In this document: positions 26,814 through 34,455 of the stretch, piece by piece
How the letters are laid out: each line of letters opens with the position of its first letter
Position numbering within the stretch: the stretch's first letter is position 1
From: Pseudomonadota bacterium
GTDB lineage: Bacteria > Pseudomonadota > Gammaproteobacteria > Burkholderiales > Burkholderiaceae_B
Assembly: GCA_023389155.1 (NCBI GenBank)
Contig: JAEWEV010000011.1
Location: forward strand, 319,451 to 383,450
Length of the DNA: 64,000 nucleotides
Direction of reading: 5' to 3'
Notes under the pieces: model-generated
The model's input: only the letters and a program-made list of their open reading frames with translations
The model's database searches: none
What the model was told of the DNA's origin: nothing
Translations under genes and position numbers: made by a program

Positions 26814-28112
26814 TCAGTGCGTGACTTCGCTGTCTGCCCGTTTACCCAGAATGATGGCTGCAATCAGCCCCAGGCCGACACCAAACATCACATAATAGGT
26901 GGGCGCCATGGGCGAGCCGGTCTGCTGAATGAGCCAGGTCACGATAAACTGCGCAAATCCGCCAATCAGCATCACAGACAGGTTGTAAGAAATGGACAAC
27001 CCAAGCGAACGGACTCGCGTAGGAAAGAGCACCGCCATCACGGTACTGAACACTGCAAAGAAACCCGCTGCACAAAGCCCCGTAGCAAGTTGCACTACGA
27101 TCAGTTTTGATATCGTGGGCGCGGCTGTCAGCCATGAGTAGATCGGGAACAGAATGACAAAGTACAGTGCCAGCGATGTGATCAGAAGGCGACTGCGGCC
27201 AATACGGTCGGCCAGCAAACCCATCAGCGGAGTGAGAACCACAACCCAGAGCGCGCCCAGCATCTGCACTTCAAACGTTTCCTGCAACGGCAAATTGAGT
27301 ATCTTTGTTGCGAAGGTAACCAGGTAGGTAAAGGTAATGTATACAGTCACGGTCGCGGCAGCCACAAGCCCGATACCCATTACAGTTTCGCGCCACGCGC
27401 TGACCAGAAGCTCGCCTATGCTGATACGGCGTCCTTCGGCCGCCTCCTGCTTCTTGGCATTGCGAAAAACTTCGGTTTCATCCAGACGACGCCGGATATA
27501 GACCGCTACCGGAATAATCACAAGACCAACAAAGAAGGGAATGCGCCATGCCCATGCCTCGATCTCTTCCTGCGTAAAATAAACCGTCATCAGTGTACCG
27601 GCAGCCGCACCAATCAGCAGACCAATCATCTGCCCGGTCATTTGCCAGGAACCATAGAAACCGCGCTTGCCCGGCGGCGCCATTTCGATCAGTAGCGCCG
27701 TCGCCGTACCGAACTCGCCACCCGCGGAAAAGCCCTGCACAAGCCTGGCTATCAGGATCAGGATTGGCGCCAGGATGCCCGCGGTCTGATAGGTTGGCGA
27801 AAACGTAATAATCGCCATGGAAACGGCCATCAGTGAAGTCACCAGCACCAGTGCAGCCTTGCGGCCTTTTCGGTCACCATACATACCCAGAATGATCCCG
27901 CCCACCGGTCGCATGAAAAAGCCCACGCCGAAAATTGCAGTTGTCATAAGAATATCGTTAAGGTCGCCGCTTTTCGCGGAAGGATCTACTGGAAAGAATA
28001 GTCTGGCGATAATCGGCGTCATAAAGGCGAAGACCAGAAAATCGTACCACTCCAGCGCATTGCCGATGACGGCAGCAGCGAGGTTGCGTACCGGAACCTT
28101 GGTGGGTTGCAT
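26814..28112 (-). CDS. MHS-type major facilitator symporter
   Basis: About 432 residues, twelve predicted helices. IGNALEWYDFLVF at the N-terminus, GDRKGRKAAL between helices 2 and 3, and GFSAGGEFGTATALLIEMAPPGKRG are signatures of the metabolite:H+ symporter family (ProP, KgtP, ShiA). It would import a small carboxylate, betaine or amino acid with protons. The ATG at 28112 is preceded by AGGA; the in-frame ATG at 28145 lacks one. It is divergent from argE, separated by 142 bp, so the pair may serve uptake and hydrolysis of an N-acylated compound; that link is inference. Confidence 0.9.
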   Translation of the reverse strand: MQPTKVPVRNLAAAVIGNALEWYDFLVFAFMTPIIARLFFPVDPSAKSGDLNDILMTTAIFGVGFFMRPVGGIILGMYGDRKGRKAALVLVTSLMAVSMAIITFSPTYQTAGILAPILILIARLVQGFSAGGEFGTATALLIEMAPPGKRGFYGSWQMTGQMIGLLIGAAAGTLMTVYFTQEEIEAWAWRIPFFVGLVIIPVAVYIRRRLDETEVFRNAKKQEAAEGRRISIGELLVSAWRETVMGIGLVAAATVTVYITFTYLVTFATKILNLPLQETFEVQMLGALWVVVLTPLMGLLADRIGRSRLLITSLALYFVILFPIYSWLTAAPTISKLIVVQLATGLCAAGFFAVFSTVMAVLFPTRVRSLGLSISYNLSVMLIGGFAQFIVTWLIQQTGSPMAPTYYVMFGVGLGLIAAIILGKRADSEVTH

Positions 28113-28254
28113 GAAGATGTCCTTTACCGGGTAAAATAGAAACAAAATACTTTGTAATGCTGCTCAACACAAGGATGCAGGATTAGTTCAAATGTAAAAA
28201 TTGCAAGAGTGTGTTTTTTCTGCCGAACTTTAAGCCGCATCAAGGAAATCACAA

Positions 28255-29421
28255 ATGACCACATCAAACACCACCAAAGAAGACTGGCTCGCCACGCTGG
28301 TCGGTTTGGATACCACAAGCCGCAATTCCAATCTAGGACTGATTGAAACGATCCGCGACGCACTGTCTGCGCAGGGTGTCGACAGCTGGCTTACGACTGA
28401 TGATAAAGGCGCCAAGGCAAATCTTTTTGCCACGCTGCCCGCCGCTGACGGTCAGACTCAGGGTGGAGTTGCGCTGTCGGGCCACACCGATGTGGTTCCG
28501 GTCGACGGTCAGGACTGGAATAGCGATCCGTTTGCTCTTCTTACTGCCAAGGATCGTTTCTTTGGTCGAGGAACCTGCGACATGAAAGGATTCATTGCAA
28601 CCGCAATGGCGCTGGTTCCTGAGTTTCTCCGGCAGGAGCGCAAGAAACCCATTCACCTGGCATTCTCTTATGATGAAGAAGTGGGTTGTGCGGGCGCCCC
28701 CTTCATGCTCAGGGAACTGCAGAAGCGCAACCAGAAAATAGATGGCTGTGTTGTTGGTGAACCCACCGGCATGCGCGTTGTAGTCGCGCATAAGGGCATC
28801 AATCTATTTACCTGCCGCGTGCACGGCAAAGCGGCGCACTCTTCACTGACGCCATACGGCTGCAACGCCATCGAACATGCAGCCCGGCTCATCTGTCACA
28901 TCCGTGATCTGGCCGATTACTATCGCGATAACGGTCCCTACGACAAGCATTATGATGTGACGTACACCACCATCACCACAAACAGGATCATGGGCGGCAT
29001 CGCAGTCAACACCATTCCGGGCGAATGCCAGTTTAATTACGAGTTCCGCAATCTGCCTGGCATGCCTGGCGACGAGATTCAGAAAAAAATTCAGGAATAT
29101 GTCAGTAACGAGCTGCTGCCTCGCATGCAGACGGAATATCCTGAAGCACACATCGACATCAGCGCCGATGCCAGCGCTCCTCCGCTGGAAGCATCGGAGC
29201 AGGCGGCCATTACTGAATTGGTGCGTGCCCTCACCCGCGACAATGAAACACGCAAGGTCGCTTATGGTACCGAGGCAGGGCTTTTTCAGGAGCTGGGTAT
29301 TCCCACCATTGTCTGCGGCCCCGGTCATATTGATCAGGCCCACAAGCCCGACGAGTTTGTCGAGTTTTCTCAGCTGAATGATTGCGAAAACTTTCTCAGA
29401 AAACTGTCTGCCAGTCTGTAA
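28255..29421 (+). CDS. argE: acetylornithine deacetylase, M20 family
   Basis: 388 residues. SGHTDVVPVDG carries the first metal ligand and RGTCDMKGFIA the bridging Asp. DEEVGC holds the catalytic Glu with a metal Glu, and GPGHIDQAHKPDEF the last His, all as in ArgE/DapE. The enzyme hydrolyses N2-acetyl-L-ornithine to ornithine in arginine synthesis, though M20 paralogues take other acyl amino acids. AAGGAA precedes the ATG. No other arg gene is adjacent, so a role in catabolism with the divergent symporter is also possible. A strong terminator follows. Confidence 0.88.
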   Translation: MTTSNTTKEDWLATLVGLDTTSRNSNLGLIETIRDALSAQGVDSWLTTDDKGAKANLFATLPAADGQTQGGVALSGHTDVVPVDGQDWNSDPFALLTAKDRFFGRGTCDMKGFIATAMALVPEFLRQERKKPIHLAFSYDEEVGCAGAPFMLRELQKRNQKIDGCVVGEPTGMRVVVAHKGINLFTCRVHGKAAHSSLTPYGCNAIEHAARLICHIRDLADYYRDNGPYDKHYDVTYTTITTNRIMGGIAVNTIPGECQFNYEFRNLPGMPGDEIQKKIQEYVSNELLPRMQTEYPEAHIDISADASAPPLEASEQAAITELVRALTRDNETRKVAYGTEAGLFQELGIPTIVCGPGHIDQAHKPDEFVEFSQLNDCENFLRKLSASL

Positions 29422-29514
29422 TCCGAAAACACAGCAACTCTGGAAATCTCATCGGCTCAGGGGGGTTCGGGCTGTTTGGATAATTCTGGTAATCAAGGTA
29501 ATTTCATCAATAAA

Positions 29515-29555
29515 TAAAAAATGGCAGGCCCGCATATCGGGACCTGCCATTTTTA
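29515..29555 (+). terminator. intrinsic terminator after argE
   Basis: AAAAATGGCAGG pairs with CCTGCCATTTTT around a CCC/GGG inner stem, with a T-run after and an A-run before. It is well placed 95 bp past argE and, being symmetric, could also act on leftward transcripts. Confidence 0.88.
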
Positions 29556-29736
29556 CGCTTTGCGATCGCTACGTCACTATCTGCCTCACAACTGCAATAC
29601 CTGCCACGCGGGCGCAATATAGCAACTGTGATAGCAGTGCGCAGTGACGGCGACTTGTGTTTAGCCACGATCGCTGCATGCAACGCAGTGGCGCCATAAC
29701 ACCATTACGCCACAATGCGGCAATTCGACTTACGCA

Positions 29737-31518
29737 TTACTTGCCGCTTTCCTCATCATCAAGTGCGAACACGAATACCGAATGACCAGAATCGACCACA
29801 TTCTTCAGTTCGGGATTCAAAATCGCAGCGGGTGGGGTCTGGGCATTGGGCCCCGTCACCACGGCCACGTACTGCTTGCCATCAACGCTATATGTCATGG
29901 GGAAGCCACCAATCGAGGTATTCAGACGTGTGGACCACAGCTTGTCGCCATTATCCTGATCATAGGCGGCAAATTCACGCATACTGTCGCCGGTAAACAG
30001 CAGACCACCGCCCGTGGTCAGCACACCGGAACTGAAAATCGGTTTCTGCTTTTTGACCCACAGGAATTTACCAGTCTTCACATCTATCGCGTATACGCGG
30101 CCAACACTGTCTTCACCTGGAGCAAAGGAGACCGTACCTGAGGCCTGCGCACCCACGGATTCCCCCGTGCGCAGCTCGATCGGCTTGGGTGTCAGTTCCT
30201 TGCATGAAGAACTGACAGGCACATAAAGCGCATTGGTCAGCGGGCTGTATGCCGCCGCCATCCACAGTTTACCCAGATCACGACCACCGCAGACCTTGAC
30301 CGTTTCGTCAATGGATTTGGCTTTCAGGTCGGTATTGGTAATCACTTTGCCATCGTCTGTGAAACCCTTGATGACGTTCTGATAAACCGTATCACGCGCC
30401 CATAGCAGCTTGCCGGTATCGCGATCAAGAACAAATGCGGTGCCATATTTTCCAGGAACAGAAGCAATCACATCGTATGTTTTGCCGGACTCGACGTCTT
30501 TACTCATATAAGCGACTTCGTCCCTGGACGGAGCAACCTGGCTTTCGACCAGAACCCGTTCAAACGGGCTATCCAGATCCCAGTCATCATTTGGCATATG
30601 CTGATAATGCCATTTGACCTTACCGGTTTCCGCATCAATAGCCAGTGTTGAGCTGGTGTAAAGCGCATCACCATCACCACTGCCGCGCAGAATCGATGGA
30701 TAAGGAATGGGCATGCCTACGCCCCAATACAGCATTTTGCGTTTGGGATCATATGAACCGGTGATCCAGGGTGAGCCCCCCCAGCGGTTCTCCTTGGCCA
30801 GTCCGCCCCAGCTGTCATCGACCGCAGGATCACCAATCGTGTTGAGTCGCCACAATTCCTTTCCGGTTTCGGCGTCATGCGCAGTGATATAGCAGCCCCC
30901 GGCAGTACCTGTAATACTGCAGCCCGACGTACCTGTAAAGACCTTGCCATCAACCACAAGCGGACCCGCGGTGAAGCTGTAGCCTTTCTCCCATTCGTTG
31001 ACCTGGACTTCCCACAATTTCTTACCGGTCTTCGCTTCGAGCGCCACAAGTTTGGCATCCGGCGTTGTCAGATACACCTTGTCCTCATACAGGGCCAGCG
31101 AATTGCGCTGGCGGTTGGCCTGGGCATCATGATAGCCGCCAGTGAACTTCGGTAAAGGTTGCGAGTACTCCCAGATCAGATCGCCGGTCGTTGCGTCCAG
31201 CGCCTGCACATGGCTACGATTCATACCCAGGAACATGATCCCGTCGTGAACCAACGGCGCGGTTTCCTGCAGCCCGCCAACCGGCATAGACCAGGCCCAG
31301 GCCAGATCCAACTGTTTAACATTCTTTTTATTGACCTGATCCAGCGGGCTGTAACCCTGATTGTCTACCGTGCGCCGCCAGCTCGGCCAGTCCCCATCGG
31401 CAGGGTTCAGAATCTGTTCGTTTGAAATCGGTTTGTAGTCATCAATCTTCACTTGCGCCTGTGCCGCACAGGCAAACATCACCGCGGCAGATACAGCCAG
31501 AAGGCTATGGATTTTCAT
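29737..31518 (-). CDS. periplasmic PQQ-dependent alcohol dehydrogenase (methanol/ethanol family, divergent)
   Basis: 593 residues with a signal peptide (cleavage near AAQAQ). Eight-bladed propeller W-motifs recur (AETGKELWR, DRDTGKLLWA, DVKTGKFLWV, DNGDKLWS). The catalytic Asp is probably D314 in DDWDLD. D316, two residues on, sits where XoxF-type enzymes carry the extra Asp linked to lanthanide use. However, the family's adjacent Cys-Cys pair is absent, and the GAEYG segment holding the metal Glu is replaced by SGCSITGTAGGC. So it is a divergent subgroup whose substrate and metal I cannot predict. The gene follows that of a cytochrome c, its likely electron acceptor, by 75 bp. Confidence 0.88.
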   Translation of the reverse strand: MKIHSLLAVSAAVMFACAAQAQVKIDDYKPISNEQILNPADGDWPSWRRTVDNQGYSPLDQVNKKNVKQLDLAWAWSMPVGGLQETAPLVHDGIMFLGMNRSHVQALDATTGDLIWEYSQPLPKFTGGYHDAQANRQRNSLALYEDKVYLTTPDAKLVALEAKTGKKLWEVQVNEWEKGYSFTAGPLVVDGKVFTGTSGCSITGTAGGCYITAHDAETGKELWRLNTIGDPAVDDSWGGLAKENRWGGSPWITGSYDPKRKMLYWGVGMPIPYPSILRGSGDGDALYTSSTLAIDAETGKVKWHYQHMPNDDWDLDSPFERVLVESQVAPSRDEVAYMSKDVESGKTYDVIASVPGKYGTAFVLDRDTGKLLWARDTVYQNVIKGFTDDGKVITNTDLKAKSIDETVKVCGGRDLGKLWMAAAYSPLTNALYVPVSSSCKELTPKPIELRTGESVGAQASGTVSFAPGEDSVGRVYAIDVKTGKFLWVKKQKPIFSSGVLTTGGGLLFTGDSMREFAAYDQDNGDKLWSTRLNTSIGGFPMTYSVDGKQYVAVVTGPNAQTPPAAILNPELKNVVDSGHSVFVFALDDEESGK

Positions 31519-31593
31519 GTTGTGTCCTATTCTTCAAATGTCATTACGCGTCGCTGCCCGCAGGAGCCAGGCAACTTCGTTCAAATGCAATAA

Positions 31594-32382
31594 TCATCGC
31601 GCCGCTTTGGCCTGCTCGACGGAGACGCCACCAAAGCTGTTGCCCCAGCTGTTGCGAACATACGTGGCCACTGCCGCAACCTCTTCGTCATTGAACTGAC
31701 CACCCAGCGCGGGCATGCTGTTCAAACCGTGGATAATAGTGCTCAGTAGCGCCGGCGCGTTGGCCAGCCTGTCAAATCCTTCGAGTTTCGTACCAAATGC
31801 GCCCTGGCCTTCGGCTCCGTGACACGCGGCACATGTGCTGCTGAAGACTTTGGCGCCTGCGGCCATCAGTTCCGGCGTCACCTCGACGTTCTCTGCCGCC
31901 GCCTGCGGATGCTCAGGCTTACCTAGCACGGACACCATGACACCAACATCAGCAAAACCCTGGCCATTCATATCACCCGGTTTCTTGTCGCCATCGAAAC
32001 GATAGAGGGGAAGATCACCATAACTGACCTGGGACACGCCTTTGTCATTTTTTTCTGCCTTCAACAGCCCGGGCAAAATATCCCTGCCCAGCGGACGTGT
32101 TTCCGAGACCACGGGCTCCCAATGCTTCATACAGGCCTCATCACAATTGGCTTTATGTTCGTCCATGATCAGGGTGTAAAGCGTATGGCCTTCAGCATCC
32201 ACCAGATACGGAGTCACTTTTTCGCTTTCGCCTTTGGCAATCAACGTTGCAGAAGCAGAGCCCGCCGTTTTGTCGCTCGCCTGGGAATCTGCCGTCGGAT
32301 TATTCGCGTGCGCCAGCCCGGCAAAACCAAACACTGCCGCACACGCGACTGCTACGGCAGTGTGTGTCTTAGTAATTTTCAT
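31594..32382 (-). CDS. secreted-repeat (COG4315-like) domain fused to cytochrome c
   Basis: 262 residues with a signal peptide (cleavage near GLAHA). Residues about 45-155 match the secreted-repeat domain of unknown function: LVDAEGHTLYTL, NCDEACMKHWEP, and PLYRFDGDKKPGDMNGQG. Residues about 170-250 are a class I cytochrome c with haem motif CAACH and a methionine ligand candidate in LNSMPALGGQ. Expected role: accept electrons from the PQQ dehydrogenase encoded directly downstream in the same operon. The N-terminal module is usually found alone or in tandem in secreted proteins; its fusion to a haem domain hints that it touches a redox partner or metal. Confidence 0.87.
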   Translation of the reverse strand: MKITKTHTAVAVACAAVFGFAGLAHANNPTADSQASDKTAGSASATLIAKGESEKVTPYLVDAEGHTLYTLIMDEHKANCDEACMKHWEPVVSETRPLGRDILPGLLKAEKNDKGVSQVSYGDLPLYRFDGDKKPGDMNGQGFADVGVMVSVLGKPEHPQAAAENVEVTPELMAAGAKVFSSTCAACHGAEGQGAFGTKLEGFDRLANAPALLSTIIHGLNSMPALGGQFNDEEVAAVATYVRNSWGNSFGGVSVEQAKAAR

Positions 32383-32437
32383 TGCTTTAACTCATGTTAA
32401 AAGAAGAGGGATTAGATGTTTTTGGGACTAATTTTAG

Positions 32438-32449
32438 TTGACTAGTCAA
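32438..32449. promoter_or_regulatory. 12-bp palindrome upstream of the cytochrome/PQQ operon
   Basis: TTGACTAGTCAA is a perfect palindrome 56 bp before the start of the cytochrome gene, in a 284-bp AT-rich divergent region shared with xdhC. It overlaps where a core promoter would lie, so an operator is plausible. Confidence 0.35.
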
Positions 32450-32666
32450 TGATTTATATCAAATGATAGGCTTTTAATTTGTCACATACAACCGATTGAG
32501 TCCTTTGTTACTGAATTTATTCTGAAATAATTGCATTTGTAATAGAAGGAATACACGCCTTCCGATTTTCACGATAAGAACCTGCGCGGTGCGATTGCAT
32601 TACAATTGAAATCGTTCTGGTAACTGTCATCAACCGGCTCATGAGCAACCAAAGCAGGCGTTTTAA

Positions 32667-33686
32667 ATGGAAAATCTTGATGTTCTCGTACTACGCAAAC
32701 TTTGCGAATGGCGCCGCGAAGGGAAAAAGGCATTGCTGGCGACCGTGATTCGAACATGGGGCTCTTCACCAAGACCCCTGGGCTCCGTGATGGCGCTTTG
32801 CGAAGACGGCGCCGTGGTAGGCTCAGTCTCAGGCGGCTGTATCGAGGATGATCTTGTCTACCGCTATACAGGTGGCAGCGAGCAGGCGGTGCTGGCCGGG
32901 CCTGCTTCCACATGTCGTGTGAAGTATGGTGTGACTGCCGAAGAGGCATTCCGGTTTGGCCTGCCCTGCGGTGGAACGCTGGAGATTCTGCTTGAATTCA
33001 ATCCCGACGCACAGGCATTGCAGGAACTGGTTTCCGCGCTGGAACAGGGCCTGCTCATGCAGCGGGTTGTGCGTCTTGCGGACGCGAATGTGCAACAGCA
33101 GCCCGTTGCTGAGCCGCAGCCCATGCAGGTGGACGAACAGCGCCTGAGCAATACCTTCGGGCCTGAGTTTCGCATGCTGCTTATCGGCGCCGGACAGCTT
33201 ACTGAATACGTGGCTACCATGGCACTGTTCAACGGCTTTGCAGTTACGGTCTGCGATCCGCGCATCGAATATCGGAAAGGCTGGTCCGTCACGGGCGTCA
33301 CTATCGTTGAGGAAATGCCTGATGATGTTGTCACCTCTTTCCGGCCGGACAGCCGTACCTGTGTGATCGCCCTCACTCACGATCCCAAGCTGGACGATCT
33401 TGCGTTGCTCGAAGCCCTGGAATCTCGCGCGTTTTACGTCGGCGCTATCGGTTCACGCAGAAACAATCACGCGCGGCGCCAGAGACTGATGGAACATTTC
33501 GGCGTCACCGAGAAACAACTTGCTCGCCTGCGTGGCCCCATCGGTGTCTATATTGGCAGCAAGTCGCCCGCCGAGATTGCCGTCAGCGTGATGGCAGAAG
33601 TCATTGCCGTCAAGAATGGTTTGATGCTGCCTGAAAATTTCGATATATCTCACGCCAAGACGCATCCCTCGGAATACACAGCCTGA
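32667..33686 (+). CDS. xdhC: XdhC-family molybdenum cofactor insertion factor
   Basis: 339 residues. The N-terminal XdhC/CoxI domain has WGSSPRPLGSVMALCEDG and GSVSGGCIEDD. The C-terminal Rossmann domain has LLIGAGQLTEYVA, ALTHDPKLDD and YVGAIGSRRNNHARR. Such factors bind the molybdopterin cofactor, support its sulfuration and load it into molybdenum hydroxylases. The gene overlaps mocA by one base (TGATG) and converges on the iorAB-like hydroxylase genes, its probable clients. Confidence 0.92.
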   Translation: MENLDVLVLRKLCEWRREGKKALLATVIRTWGSSPRPLGSVMALCEDGAVVGSVSGGCIEDDLVYRYTGGSEQAVLAGPASTCRVKYGVTAEEAFRFGLPCGGTLEILLEFNPDAQALQELVSALEQGLLMQRVVRLADANVQQQPVAEPQPMQVDEQRLSNTFGPEFRMLLIGAGQLTEYVATMALFNGFAVTVCDPRIEYRKGWSVTGVTIVEEMPDDVVTSFRPDSRTCVIALTHDPKLDDLALLEALESRAFYVGAIGSRRNNHARRQRLMEHFGVTEKQLARLRGPIGVYIGSKSPAEIAVSVMAEVIAVKNGLMLPENFDISHAKTHPSEYTA

Positions 33687-34309
33687 TGGCCATCTTATCG
33701 CAAAGCGCATCTGAAGCCGGGACGCCCGATCTCGTTGCCATTGTGCTGGCTGCCGGAAAGGGAAACCGCTTTGATGCTTCCGGCGTCAAGTACAAACCTG
33801 TACAGCAGCTTGCCGATGGCACACCAATGGTCTATGCCGTCTGTCATGCGCTGTTGCAGCACATCCACAATGTCTCAGTCGTATGCGGACCGCAGGAACA
33901 GGCGGTACGCCATGCCCTTCGCGAATTGCCGGTCAGCATCTTGCATTGCGCCGACGCCGATCAGGGCATGAGCGCTTCTTTGCGCTACGCAGTAGCGCAA
34001 AGTCCGGCAAAACTTGGATGGTTGATTGCACTAGCCGATATGCCATTTGTTAAAACTGACACGGTGGGCCAAGTCGCTGCGTGTCTGTTCAGGGGTGCGC
34101 GCATTGTGCGCCCCGAGTTTGCAGGAAAACCAGGACACCCGGTCGCATTTGGCTCCGAATTCAGGGAAGAACTGCTTGCGCTGGAAGGCGATCAGGGCGC
34201 GCGGGCCGTAATACAACAACACCCTGACGCATTGACATGTGTTCCGGTAAAGGATCCGGGCTGTCTCATTGATATTGATACGCAGGACCAACTGCGACAG
34301 CACAGATAG
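33686..34309 (+). CDS. mocA: molybdenum cofactor cytidylyltransferase (MocA-like)
   Basis: 207 residues. The nucleotide-binding start VLAAGKGNRFD and the metal site GWLIALADMPFV, with ARIVRPEFAGKPGHPVAFG, are those of MobA/MocA nucleotidyltransferases. MocA attaches CMP to Mo-molybdopterin to give the cytosine dinucleotide form used by aldehyde-oxidase-type enzymes. Its start overlaps the xdhC stop by one base. Together they serve the convergent hydroxylase. Confidence 0.9.
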   Translation: MAILSQSASEAGTPDLVAIVLAAGKGNRFDASGVKYKPVQQLADGTPMVYAVCHALLQHIHNVSVVCGPQEQAVRHALRELPVSILHCADADQGMSASLRYAVAQSPAKLGWLIALADMPFVKTDTVGQVAACLFRGARIVRPEFAGKPGHPVAFGSEFREELLALEGDQGARAVIQQHPDALTCVPVKDPGCLIDIDTQDQLRQHR

Positions 34310-34455
34310 CACCAGCACTATTGTTACCCCTCCCGTTGTGCCGTTGCCGGTCTGGCGCTGCCTGGCAGCAGCAGTCAATGATCACGTCACCATGTGCAAT
34401 GCCGAACATACGCCCCGACCCCAAATCCCCGGATCAGGACGTATGTTACCCATCA

